The position numbers were made by a program, and so were the translations under genes. Positions 1 through 8,224 of a stretch of DNA of 64,000 nucleotides are shown here, piece after piece. The DNA is taken from positions 806,001 through 870,000 of the forward strand of contig NZ_FPAP01000002.1 of NCBI RefSeq assembly GCF_900116415.1, in the 5' to 3' direction. The notes below the pieces were generated by a model. It had not been told where the DNA came from. It was given only the letters and a program-made list of their open reading frames with translations, and ran no database searches. The stretch comes from Chryseobacterium formosense. Its GTDB lineage: Bacteria; Bacteroidota; Bacteroidia; Flavobacteriales; Weeksellaceae. How positions within the stretch are numbered: the first letter of the stretch is position 1; every line of letters begins with the position of its first letter.

Positions 1-40
1 CTAATAATTGAATCTAAAGCTAAAAGCCAATTGCCATTCG

Positions 41-1528
41 CTAATAGCTATAGATTACTTGCTCCAATTTATTTTTCCATTTTCCATAGCTTTCTCTATA
101 CTGATCCATGTTTTTAAAATCAGGAATGTACGTTGTGGTAATATCTTTTTCCGTTAAAATATCGGTCAATGTATCAAATGCTCCCGCACCAATTGCCGCT
201 GCTCTTGCTGCTCCGGTAGAACCTGTTGTATCGAAAATTCTAATTTCGGTGTCCAGTAGCGTTGCAATCGATTGCGCAAACAATGATGAACGAAATAAAT
301 TATCCCCTCCGGCTTTGATGATTCCTTTTTGCAATCCGTCGTTCATTAAAATTTCAGTTCCGTAAACGAAAGAATAGGCGATACCTTCCAAACCAGCTCT
401 GAACAAATGAACACTTTTATGACGGTTGAAATTCACATTATAGGTAGAAGATCCAATGTCTTTATTTCTTAAAACTCTTTCAGCACCATTTCCGAATGGT
501 AAAACGATAATTCCGTCAGATCCGATTGGAACTTGTGAAGCCAAATCATTCAGTTCCTGATAAGAATGTCTCTTCTGATCCACCTGATGACGCAGCCAGC
601 TGTATTGAATTCCTGCACCGTTTAAGCAAAGCATTTTTCCGATTCTGGGTTGTTCTTTTGTGTGATTGATGTGCGCAAAATTGTTGACTCTCACCGATTC
701 TTTCGAATGAATATTATTGGTCACCCCATAAACAACTCCTGAAGTTCCTCCTGTTGCAGCGATTTCTCCCGGATTCATTACGTTTAAAGATAGTGCATTA
801 TTCGGTTGGTCTCCCGCTCTGTATAAAATAGGAATTCCTTCTGGCAATCCGCTTTCTTCTGCTCCCTGTTTTGAAACAACGCATTGCACACTGAAATTAT
901 CAACAACCTTTGAAACCAAAGATTCGTCAATTCCCCAATGATTCAAAAGAGTTTTTGAAGGCTGATGTTTTTGAAAATCCCAAAGCACTCCTTCAGATAA
1001 TCCTGTAACAGTCGTTGTTGCTTCTCCGCTTAATTTTAAAGCGATAAAATCTCCGGGAAGCATAAATTTCCAAACCTTTTCGTAAACTTCAGGTTCATTT
1101 TCCTTTACCCATTTCAGTTTTGAAGCGGTAAAATTTCCTGGGGAATTAAGAAGTTTATTCATACAAACTTCTTCGCCCAAATCGTTAAAAGCATTATCTC
1201 CGGTTTCTACAGCACGACTGTCGCACCAGATAATCGATGGGCGCAAAACTTCTTTATCTTTCCCTACCAAAACCAAACCGTGCATCTGGTAAGAAATACC
1301 GATTCCTTTGATTTGATTTTTGTCGATGTGGCTTTCTGCAATAATCTTTTGAGTCAGAATTCTCAGATTTTGCCACCAAGCTTCCGGATCTTGTTCTGCC
1401 CAACCGATTTTTGGTGAATCTATCGGCATTTCTGTTTCCGGATATTTGGCGTGAGCAATTACTTTACCCTGCTCATCAACAATCGAAGCTTTTAGAGAAG
1501 AACTTCCAACATCGTATCCTATAAACAT
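41..1528 (-). CDS. xylB: Xylulokinase, FGGY carbohydrate kinase family
   Basis: Probable cytoplasmic xylulose kinase making xylulose 5-phosphate from xylulose and ATP for the pentose phosphate pathway. The 495 residues match the usual length of about 490. The N-terminal phosphate-binding loop DVGSSSLKA (residues 6-14) and the later RAGDQPNNAL segment (about residue 237) are typical of the FGGY fold. The start is the ATG directly before FIGYDVG, which leaves no spare N-terminal residues. The downstream neighbour lies outside the window, so operon context is unknown. FGGY kinases for other sugars look alike; xylulose is the best guess from overall resemblance and length, not from a tested specificity residue. 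Confidence 0.85.
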   Translation of the reverse strand: MFIGYDVGSSSLKASIVDEQGKVIAHAKYPETEMPIDSPKIGWAEQDPEAWWQNLRILTQKIIAESHIDKNQIKGIGISYQMHGLVLVGKDKEVLRPSIIWCDSRAVETGDNAFNDLGEEVCMNKLLNSPGNFTASKLKWVKENEPEVYEKVWKFMLPGDFIALKLSGEATTTVTGLSEGVLWDFQKHQPSKTLLNHWGIDESLVSKVVDNFSVQCVVSKQGAEESGLPEGIPILYRAGDQPNNALSLNVMNPGEIAATGGTSGVVYGVTNNIHSKESVRVNNFAHINHTKEQPRIGKMLCLNGAGIQYSWLRHQVDQKRHSYQELNDLASQVPIGSDGIIVLPFGNGAERVLRNKDIGSSTYNVNFNRHKSVHLFRAGLEGIAYSFVYGTEILMNDGLQKGIIKAGGDNLFRSSLFAQSIATLLDTEIRIFDTTGSTGAARAAAIGAGAFDTLTDILTEKDITTTYIPDFKNMDQYRESYGKWKNKLEQVIYSY

Positions 1529-1827
1529 TTTTTTGATTTAATATTTGTTCGTTGCTAAATGTAATAATTTTATAATATAAATGATACTTTATTTTAAAAT
1601 TCATAATTTTTTATGATAATTATAATGCGTAAATATTTGTTTTAAAGGTGTTTCAGATAAATGGTGTTATCTTATTATTTATGATAAGATAATTTACTTT
1701 TCATAATTTTTACGTTAAGAATCTTCCCGAAAAGGATGGGTAAACGATAGATTAGGTTAATCGATTGCTCAAAATGATATATTAAAATAAATTCTATCAG
1801 ATAAAATGGAAAATATTATTTTTGAGT

Positions 1828-2583
1828 ATGAACAACAGGAATCGCGGCAAAAACACAGGTGACGATACTTTATTCGAATCTGAGAAGCAGATTGAGAAAT
1901 TGAAGTATGCTCTTCAGGATATGCAGTATTTATTGAGCCGAAATTATGCGGAAAAAGCTTCTTCAGAATTGGTAGGAAATCATTATCGTTTGAAAACCCG
2001 ACAAATTCAGGCCTTACGTGGAGCTTCTGCTTCGGGAATTCAAATGCAGTACAGAAAATCTAAGGAACTTAAAATTTTAGATTTGATAGATAGAACTGTT
2101 TATCTTGATGGCTTCAATGTTTTGATTTTACTGGAAAGTTTGCTTTCCGAAGCTTATATTTTTAAAGGATCAGACGGTTGTTTTCGGGATCTTTCAGGTG
2201 TGCATGGAACATATAAAAGAGTCAATCAGACTCAAAAAGCAATTGAATTGATTGCCGTATTTTTTCAAAAATCTCAGGTAGAAAAACTGATCTGGATTTT
2301 TGATAAGCCAGTTTCCAACAGTGGTAGAATTAAACAAATTATTTTAGATTTTGCTGGGGAAAAGAATTTGAGTTGGGAAGTAGAACTTCAATTCAATCCC
2401 GATAAATTTTTAGTAGAAAATGCAGAAATTGTAGTTTCTTCCGATGCATGGATTTTAGATCATTGCAAGAATTGGTTTAATCTTGTCGGGTATTTAATTA
2501 AGGAAGAAAATCTTTCTGTTAATCTTATAAATTTAAACACAAACGGCACAAATGATTTCACCAATAATACAAATAAGATATGA
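1828..2583 (+). CDS. DUF434 domain-containing protein
   Basis: Protein of about 251 residues of unknown function. The N-terminal third (LKYALQDMQYLLSRNYAEKA, RQIQALRGAS) matches my memory of the DUF434 family. The C-terminal half (TVYLDGFNVLILLESLLS, then VEKLIWIFDKPVSNSGRIKQ) looks like an NYN/PIN-like nucleotide-binding region: the aspartate in YLDGFNV and the later IFDKPVSNSG resemble its metal-binding positions. I prefer the ATG at 1828 over the TTG two codons upstream. It starts a run of same-strand genes reaching tatD at 4494. The nuclease-like reading is inference; only the family name is reasonably firm. Confidence 0.6.
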   Translation: MNNRNRGKNTGDDTLFESEKQIEKLKYALQDMQYLLSRNYAEKASSELVGNHYRLKTRQIQALRGASASGIQMQYRKSKELKILDLIDRTVYLDGFNVLILLESLLSEAYIFKGSDGCFRDLSGVHGTYKRVNQTQKAIELIAVFFQKSQVEKLIWIFDKPVSNSGRIKQIILDFAGEKNLSWEVELQFNPDKFLVENAEIVVSSDAWILDHCKNWFNLVGYLIKEENLSVNLINLNTNGTNDFTNNTNKI

Positions 2584-2663
2584 TTATATTTTTTGAGAAT
2601 AGTAATTTCATTAATATAAAAAATCGTGGAGATTGTTGTCATTAGTGTTTTAAAATAAAAATC

Positions 2664-3314
2664 ATGAAATTATTTCAAAAATTCCTTCCATTATTTTCAG
2701 AACAATGGCGGGAAAAATATCAGGCGATTTTAGCTGAGGAACATTTACAAAATCTAAATGAAAATATTAAAAAGTTTAAAGAGCAAACTTTAGATTGGGA
2801 TCTACCTTTTTTTATTGAAGAAATAAAAATTGACCGTGGTGAAAGTTTCGGCTTATTCATCAATATTTTAGAATCTGAAAATTCGGATGAGGTCAAAGCA
2901 AAACAATTAGAAGAAATTCCTTTTGAACATTGGCTGAATATTTTAGGGCAACGATTAACTTCGGCAAGTCTGCGTGATGAAAATGGGATTCCACCATTGA
3001 AAAGTTTACTGATTGAAGCTTGTGAAAAACCTTTTAACAACGAGATAACTATTGCCCAAAGAGCCTGGGAAAAGCATGTCGGAAGATTAGACGATCAGTT
3101 TTGGGGTGAAGCAAAAGGAAATAATCAGCAGAAACAAAAGGCTCTTATGGAAAAGATTAATTATATTTTAGATCATAAAACCTGGTGGAATATTTTCTTT
3201 CACTATAAACACGAGTTAGTTTTTGAAGTCCGAGAAAAAGAAGGTTATGGGATTCGTTGGAGTCATGGCGGAAAAAACTTGATTGGTTTTTTGGAGGGTT
3301 TTATTAATGAGTAA
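2664..3314 (+). CDS. Hypothetical protein, 216 aa
   Basis: Not recognised. A soluble, charged, mostly helical protein with no signal peptide or membrane segment. Many tryptophans sit in the second half (RAWEKHVGRLDDQFWGE, KTWWNIFFHY). It ends with a glycine-rich stretch (EGYGIRWSHGGKNLIGFLEG). It lies 80 bp after the DUF434 gene and 80 bp before a small basic protein, all on one strand, so co-transcription is plausible. No catalytic motif was found. Confidence 0.55.
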   Translation: MKLFQKFLPLFSEQWREKYQAILAEEHLQNLNENIKKFKEQTLDWDLPFFIEEIKIDRGESFGLFINILESENSDEVKAKQLEEIPFEHWLNILGQRLTSASLRDENGIPPLKSLLIEACEKPFNNEITIAQRAWEKHVGRLDDQFWGEAKGNNQQKQKALMEKINYILDHKTWWNIFFHYKHELVFEVREKEGYGIRWSHGGKNLIGFLEGFINE

Positions 3315-3394
3315 TTTACTACGTAAAAAGATTGCGTACCATGTTGGTAATTTTGAACCCAAATTTCAGCTAATCATCTTAAATATTTGCTAAC

Positions 3395-3712
3395 ATGAAA
3401 AACACTTACAACAAAGGAACTTTCAGAAGCTTCGAATACGGTAAAATCGGACCTTATTTAAAAAAACATGGAAATAAAAAATGGAGGAGAACTGAAAAAT
3501 CTGAAATCGAAAATCAGCTTAGTGAAAACTTTAAATTTTTTAAAAAAAGAAAGAAAAGGCGGAAATTAATTTGGGCTAAAATCACAAAGGAAATCTATGG
3601 CAAAACACATTCAGAATACAAAAGTTTTTATTCTGAAAAATCTTTTAAAGATTCAATAAAAAGAGCGAGTGTAACAAGATATTTTTTAATACATAAAACA
3701 AATAAAAAATGA
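3395..3712 (+). CDS. Small basic hypothetical protein, 105 aa
   Basis: Not recognised. Very lysine- and arginine-rich, with a central run FFKKRKKRRKLIWAKI (about residues 49-64), so nucleic-acid binding is possible. No membrane segment. Its stop overlaps the tatD start as ATGA (3709-3712), indicating translational coupling with the downstream nuclease. The N-terminus (NKGTFRSFEYGKIGPYLKK) has no motif I can name. The codon pattern and the overlap argue that it is real. Confidence 0.55.
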   Translation: MKNTYNKGTFRSFEYGKIGPYLKKHGNKKWRRTEKSEIENQLSENFKFFKKRKKRRKLIWAKITKEIYGKTHSEYKSFYSEKSFKDSIKRASVTRYFLIHKTNKK

Positions 3713-4494
3713 ACACATTTATCGATATTGGTATCAACTTAACCAATAAACAATTTTGCAACGAACACGAAGAAATCATCAACCGAGCCCTCGATAATGG
3801 AGTCGAACAAATGATTCTCACAGGAACAAGCGTTCGAGGAAGCAAAGAGTCGGCTGAAATCGCAGAACATTATCACGATGTTCTCTTCTCAACAGCAGGA
3901 ATTCATCCACACGATGCAAAATCTTTTAATAACGAAAGCATTAATGAATTAAGAAAATTATTGAAACAAGAACACGTAATTTCCGTTGGAGAATGTGGAT
4001 TGGATTTTGACAGAGATTTTTCACCAAGACTCATTCAGGAAAAATGTTATCGTGCCCAACTGGAATTAGCAATCGAAATTAGTAAACCACTTTTTCTTCA
4101 CGAAAGATCAGCTTTCAAAAGATTTAACGAAATCACCGACGAATATTTATCCAAACTTCCGAAAGCAGTGGTTCATTGTTTTACCGGAACTTTAGATGAA
4201 GCAAAAATTTATTTAGATAAGGGATTTTACTTAGGATTCACCGGAGCAATAAGCGACACCAACAGATTTAAACATTTGGAAGAAGTCATCAAATATGCTC
4301 CGCTAGAAAGAATGATGATTGAAACAGATGCTCCTTTTATGCTTCCGAAAAATATGCCGAGAATACAAAGCCGAAGAAACGAGCCGAAATTTTTGCCTTT
4401 TGTTGCCCAAACCATTGCCCATCTCAAAAAAATAAGTATTTCTGAGGTTGCAAATGAAACTACAGAAGTCGCAAGAAATTTTTTCAGAATATAA
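3709..4494 (+). CDS. tatD: TatD family metal-dependent hydrolase (DNase)
   Basis: Probable cytoplasmic metal-dependent 3'-5' exonuclease of the TatD family. The N-terminus IDIGINLTN matches the TatD subgroup, which has DIGxNLT where other members have HxH. Further metal-site motifs are GIHPHDA (about residue 63), VGECGLDFD (about 92), FLHERSAF (about 125), VVHCFTGT (about 150) and ETDAPFMLP (about 204). Its 261 residues equal the usual length. It overlaps the preceding small gene by 4 nt (ATGA). A hairpin with a T-run follows, between it and convergent deoD. Confidence 0.92.
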   Translation: MNTFIDIGINLTNKQFCNEHEEIINRALDNGVEQMILTGTSVRGSKESAEIAEHYHDVLFSTAGIHPHDAKSFNNESINELRKLLKQEHVISVGECGLDFDRDFSPRLIQEKCYRAQLELAIEISKPLFLHERSAFKRFNEITDEYLSKLPKAVVHCFTGTLDEAKIYLDKGFYLGFTGAISDTNRFKHLEEVIKYAPLERMMIETDAPFMLPKNMPRIQSRRNEPKFLPFVAQTIAHLKKISISEVANETTEVARNFFRI

Positions 4495-4528
4495 AAAAGA
4501 GCTCTACTCACAAAGTAAAGCTCTTTTT
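4493..4528. terminator. Bidirectional terminator between tatD and deoD
   Basis: The arms AAAAAGAGCT and AGCTCTTTTT flank a short interrupted stem and a loop of about 9 nt. A-tract and T-tract on either side suit both convergent genes. Confidence 0.8.
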
Positions 4529-4549
4529 ATTTATAATAATTGATTCTTA

Positions 4550-5260
4550 TTAAATCACTTTCAAAGCAGCTTCCAAAGCCAGTTCAATCATTGGTTTCAA
4601 CGCTTTTTCTCTTTCGTCTGCCGATATAAATTCTTTGGTTGGAATGATATCAGAAACGGTAAGAATAGTCGCTGCATTTTTACCTAAATGTTTTGCATTG
4701 GCAAATAATCCGAACGCTTCCATTTCTACAGCCGGACAATTGTATTTCGTAGCAATTGCAGGAATTGCAGGATCTTTTCTGTAAAAAATATCGCTGCTGT
4801 GAATGTTGGTTGCCTTAACATTTAAAGATAATTCTTTCGCTGTTTCATTAATAATGTCAAAAATATTTCCCTGATGCGAAAATATTTCTTCTTCAAATCC
4901 CCAAGCATATTTTGCATAGGTACTTTCGCTGGCTGCATTTTCCACATTCAGAATGTCAAAAAGTTTTACATCGCTGGAATATCCGCCGCAGGTTCCGATC
5001 CTGATAATCGTATCAACTTCATACTCTGTGTACAGTTCAAAAGAATAAATTCCGATGCTTGGAAATCCCATTCCGCTCGCTCCCACAGAGATTTCTTTGC
5101 CTTTGTAAGTTCCGGTGTAGTAAAAAATACCTCTGGTCTGGCTCACTAATCTTGCATTTTCAAGAAAGTTTTCAGCGATATATTTTGCACGAAGCGGATC
5201 TCCGGGCTGCAAAACAACTTTTGCGATCTCTCCTTTTTTGGCACTGATGTGTACACTCAT
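4550..5260 (-). CDS. deoD: Purine-nucleoside phosphorylase, DeoD type
   Basis: Cleaves purine (deoxy)nucleosides with phosphate to base and (deoxy)ribose 1-phosphate in purine salvage. The 236 residues match hexameric DeoD enzymes. Recognisable are the phosphate site VVLQPGDPLRAKYIAENF (residues 15-32), the GASGMGFPSIGIYSFEL region, RIGTCGG (about residues 87-93) and the ribose/purine motif VEMEAFGLF (about 178) followed by TVSDI. It is convergent with tatD. The ATG at 5260 gives the standard N-terminus (SVHISAKKGEIA). Confidence 0.95.
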   Translation of the reverse strand: MSVHISAKKGEIAKVVLQPGDPLRAKYIAENFLENARLVSQTRGIFYYTGTYKGKEISVGASGMGFPSIGIYSFELYTEYEVDTIIRIGTCGGYSSDVKLFDILNVENAASESTYAKYAWGFEEEIFSHQGNIFDIINETAKELSLNVKATNIHSSDIFYRKDPAIPAIATKYNCPAVEMEAFGLFANAKHLGKNAATILTVSDIIPTKEFISADEREKALKPMIELALEAALKVI

Positions 5261-5414
5261 ATTTTTGATTTAAATTTTAGCAAAGATAAAAATTTTGACC
5301 GTCACAGAAAGAAACATTAGAATCTGCATTCAGTTTGTCGAGATAGAATCAACCAAATGATTATACCTTATTTTCTTTGTTTTTAGGAGATGTTTCCTGC
5401 TCTCCGTACTCGCT

Positions 5415-5461
5415 ATTTTCTAGAATCGGCGGCGGCAAAGCCGCCGCCGATTCTAGAAAAT
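5415..5461. repeat. Perfect 22-bp palindrome with AAA loop (REP-like)
   Basis: Left arm 5415-5436 and right arm 5440-5461 are exact complements and end in GGCGGC-AAA-GCCGCC, far more GC-rich than the surroundings. Just upstream (5387-5405) are words like those at 24571-24590, suggesting a palindrome set inside a dispersed flavobacterial intergenic repeat. No T-run follows, so a terminator is less likely than a repeat. The 354 bp gap 5261-5614 holds only this and the promoter below. Confidence 0.8.
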
Positions 5462-5602
5462 GAGCTCAGACAAATACTTCGATCAGGGCTATGAACAATC
5501 GGTCTGGTCATTTACTATTAGTCTTAGAAAAAAATTGTTTTTTCTTCAGAATATTTTGAAAAAATCACGTTTAAATTCATAAATACATAAAGAAAATAAT
5601 TT

Positions 5603-5610
5603 TATTTTTG
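5603..5610 (+). promoter_or_regulatory. Promoter -7 box (TATTTTTG) of the bpX operon
   Basis: Matches the Bacteroidota -7 consensus TANNTTTG and lies 5 nt before the first start codon of the operon. The transcript would therefore be nearly leaderless. Confidence 0.5.
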
Positions 5611-5614
5611 TTAG

Positions 5615-6256
5615 ATGATGAAAACCAACTCCCCACTTTTAGATACTTTATTTTTGCTTAGAAAGGAAGAGTGCATTACGATTTTCACAGACATTCAGGA
5701 AATCTCACAAAAGGAAGAACAGGATGCTGCCGATTATTTTGAATCCGAATTCGAGAAGGAACGTTTAGAATTTTTATCCGATCAGATCAACTGTGACCAC
5801 AAAACGGCGGTTTGGGCGGCAAAAGTTCTGTATCATAGTGCGCAATTATATTTGATAAGAGAAAATACGGCGAAAGATTTAAACAAATTAATTCCATCAT
5901 TTAAAGGAAAAAGAGATGTTTCGGCGATATTGTCTGCTGATTTATTATTAAGATTTTTACCGCAGATTATTTCTGTTTTGCAAAATGCAGATCCCGAAGA
6001 TACTTTGATAAAAATGCTTGAAAATATTTTAAGACAGTTTCATTATTCAGGAATTGGTTTTGATCTGGATTTGGAAAATATAAATTGGGAAGAAGAGCTG
6101 AAAGACAAAACCTACCGAAAATTATATCTTGAAAGAATTGTGGAAAACAAAGCCTACAAGCTTGCAGAAATTCCATACATCAACCAACTGCTGATTGCAG
6201 AATTTGGAATGTATAAAGAAATTTTTTGGAAAGAACTAAAAATAATAAGCAATTAA
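5615..6256 (+). CDS. First protein of a MoxR-vWA-bpX ternary operon
   Basis: A 213-residue soluble, helical, acidic protein. By position (directly before a MoxR ATPase, followed by vWA and propeller-like genes) I assign it to the small bpX-associated proteins of the MoxR-vWA-beta-propeller ternary systems; by sequence alone I could not name it. Features are LLDTLFLLRKEE near the start and a hydrophobic helix LSADLLLRFLPQIISVLQ. Two ATG codons lie in tandem (5615, 5618). A 118-bp gap containing a dispersed repeat separates it from the MoxR gene, so it might be transcribed separately. Confidence 0.5.
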   Translation: MMKTNSPLLDTLFLLRKEECITIFTDIQEISQKEEQDAADYFESEFEKERLEFLSDQINCDHKTAVWAAKVLYHSAQLYLIRENTAKDLNKLIPSFKGKRDVSAILSADLLLRFLPQIISVLQNADPEDTLIKMLENILRQFHYSGIGFDLDLENINWEEELKDKTYRKLYLERIVENKAYKLAEIPYINQLLIAEFGMYKEIFWKELKIISN

Positions 6257-6269
6257 GTTTTTTTATTTC

Positions 6270-6340
6270 TTAGCTGAGTGAAATCGAAGATTTGACAAAG
6301 TCAAACGCCTTTGCGACCTTAAAAAACAGTTAGCCGTTAA
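6270..6340 (+). repeat. Dispersed upstream repeat R1, copy 1
   Basis: Contains GCTGAGTGAAATCGAAGAT and CAAACGCCTTTGCGA words shared with copies at 16544, 28829, 31211 and 46477. It lies in the short gap before the MoxR ATPase gene. Confidence 0.7.
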
Positions 6341-6374
6341 AAAATAAGAAGCCACAAGTAAAAAACAATAATTA

Positions 6375-7508
6375 ATGACTCAACATATAGAAAAATTAAA
6401 CACGGTTCTTACCTACGTTAAAGACACTTTTGTCGGAAAAAATGATGTGATAGATTTATTGGGAATCTGCCTTTTAGCAAGAGAAAACGCCTTTTTGTAC
6501 GGACCTCCGGGAACCGCAAAATCTGCCATCGTAAGAACGTTGGCAAAAACCGTAAAAGACGGAAAAAATTTCGAATATTTGTTGACACGTTTCACAGAAC
6601 CGAATGAGATTTTCGGACCTTTTGATATCAGAAAATTAAAAGAAGGTGAATTGTTGACCAACACAGAAGGAATGATGCCTGAAGCGTCAATGGTCTTTCT
6701 GGATGAGATTTTCAATGCCAATTCAGCAATTCTGAATTCCCTTTTGATGGCTTTAAATGAAAAGATTTTCAAAAGAGGAAAAGAAACAAAAAATCTTCCT
6801 GCGTTGATGTTCGTGGGAGCGAGTAACGTCCTGCCCGAAGACGAAGCGTTAAACGCTTTGTTCGACCGTTTTCTGATTAGAATTAATGTTGATTATGTGC
6901 ATCCCGATCTTCTTCAACAGGTGCTTTTGGCCGGAAGAAAGTTGGAAAATAACATCGAAACAGAAAATCCCGAAATCCTTTCAAACGAAATCAGAGAGCT
7001 TCAGAATTTGTGTAAAACGATTGACTTAAAACCGATTTATGAAGTATATTTAAATACAATTATCAATCTTAGAAATACTGGAATTGCTATTTCCGACCGT
7101 CGAGCCGTTAAACTTCAAAATCTTATCGCTGCGAGTGCTTTAATTTGTGGCAGAAATGAAGCGATTCTTTCGGATTTATGGGTATTGAAACATATTTGGG
7201 ATACAGAAGAACAGATCGAAATTTTAGAAGGAATTATCAACAGAACGATTGAAAAAGATGACAATCCTAAATCGCATCCACAAGCGTTGCAAAACAAAAC
7301 TCCGAATCCGGAAGAAGTAATGAAAGACGTAAAAATTCTGGTTGAAAAATGGGATAATGAAGCCTTGAGTTTTGAAGAGCAAAATGTCATCAAAGATAAA
7401 TTGAGATACCTTCAAACCCGTTGCGATTGGATCAGAAATCCTGAGCAGAAACAATATATTCAACAAGAAATCGAAAGTCTATGGCAAAAGATTCTCCAAA
7501 CGGTATAA
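6375..7508 (+). CDS. MoxR-family AAA+ ATPase
   Basis: AAA+ ATPase of the MoxR/RavA group, thought to act as a chaperone remodelling vWA partners. Walker A GPPGTAKS is at residues 43-50, Walker B VFLDEIF about 107-113, sensor 1 GASN 148-151 and the arginine-finger segment ALFDRF 161-166. The 377 residues include the usual C-terminal helical lid and a RavA-like tail. The gene overlaps the next reading frame by 28 nt, and the following genes also overlap, so it belongs to one translationally coupled operon with vWA and propeller partners. Family assignment is firm; the biological target is unknown. Confidence 0.9.
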   Translation: MTQHIEKLNTVLTYVKDTFVGKNDVIDLLGICLLARENAFLYGPPGTAKSAIVRTLAKTVKDGKNFEYLLTRFTEPNEIFGPFDIRKLKEGELLTNTEGMMPEASMVFLDEIFNANSAILNSLLMALNEKIFKRGKETKNLPALMFVGASNVLPEDEALNALFDRFLIRINVDYVHPDLLQQVLLAGRKLENNIETENPEILSNEIRELQNLCKTIDLKPIYEVYLNTIINLRNTGIAISDRRAVKLQNLIAASALICGRNEAILSDLWVLKHIWDTEEQIEILEGIINRTIEKDDNPKSHPQALQNKTPNPEEVMKDVKILVEKWDNEALSFEEQNVIKDKLRYLQTRCDWIRNPEQKQYIQQEIESLWQKILQTV

Positions 7509-8224
7509 AAGAATTTTGGGCGGAAATTCCCCGAATTGACGAAGATTTTTTAGGCTCGATTCGTGATTGGAAAAATGTTCAGATTGCTTTGGAAGAAGAC
7601 GTAATCTGGCTGAAAGGTTTTACCGATGAACAAGCTGTTTCTTCAGAAATTCAACAGTTACCGAATTTTTTGCTGTATGAATTAAGAGAAGGTCTTTTAT
7701 TTCGAAAAGATGCTTTGGTTCCAAGTAAGAAAGTGAGAACGGCTTTGCTTTGGACACCGATTGATAAAGCTTTGCGATTAACTTTTCCACCATCAAATCA
7801 GAATTTTTTCGGAATTGATGAAAAGATTGAACTTCATTTAAAACCAAGTGAAGAAGAGCAGCCTGCAACGGCTTTATTAAGTTCAATGGCTGAAATTAAA
7901 GAAACGATTATCGCTTTACCAAAATTCAAATTAGAAAAATTGGATTGGATTGTTATTAATGATAAAGCATTATTTATAGGAAATCCTTTATTGAGCTTTC
8001 CGGGAAAAACATATTGGACGAAAGACGGACATCTTTTACCGACAGGTTTTGATTTTGAGTTTAAAAATTTGAGTTCTTTATTACAAAGAAAATATAATGC
8101 AGGACAGGATCAATGGCTTTTATGGAATGAAAACGGAAGTGTTTTAAATCTTAACAAAGATGATTTCCGGAAATTGTCTGTAAGCTCATTTCGTCTGACT
8201 GAAAAAGCAAAAGAATGGATGTAA
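7481..8224 (+). CDS. bpX-type protein of the ternary system
   Basis: A 247-residue protein without signal peptide or membrane segment, beta-rich in the middle (LDWIVINDKALFIGNPLLSF, then PTGFDFEFKNLSSLLQRKY). It sits between the MoxR ATPase (28-nt overlap) and the vWA-propeller gene (10-nt overlap), exactly where MoxR-vWA-bpX systems place a dedicated adaptor (a bpX-numbered domain). Assignment rests on context and on resemblance to that family's short repeats; I cannot say which bpX subtype. No enzymatic motif was seen. Confidence 0.55.
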   Translation: MAKDSPNGIKEFWAEIPRIDEDFLGSIRDWKNVQIALEEDVIWLKGFTDEQAVSSEIQQLPNFLLYELREGLLFRKDALVPSKKVRTALLWTPIDKALRLTFPPSNQNFFGIDEKIELHLKPSEEEQPATALLSSMAEIKETIIALPKFKLEKLDWIVINDKALFIGNPLLSFPGKTYWTKDGHLLPTGFDFEFKNLSSLLQRKYNAGQDQWLLWNENGSVLNLNKDDFRKLSVSSFRLTEKAKEWM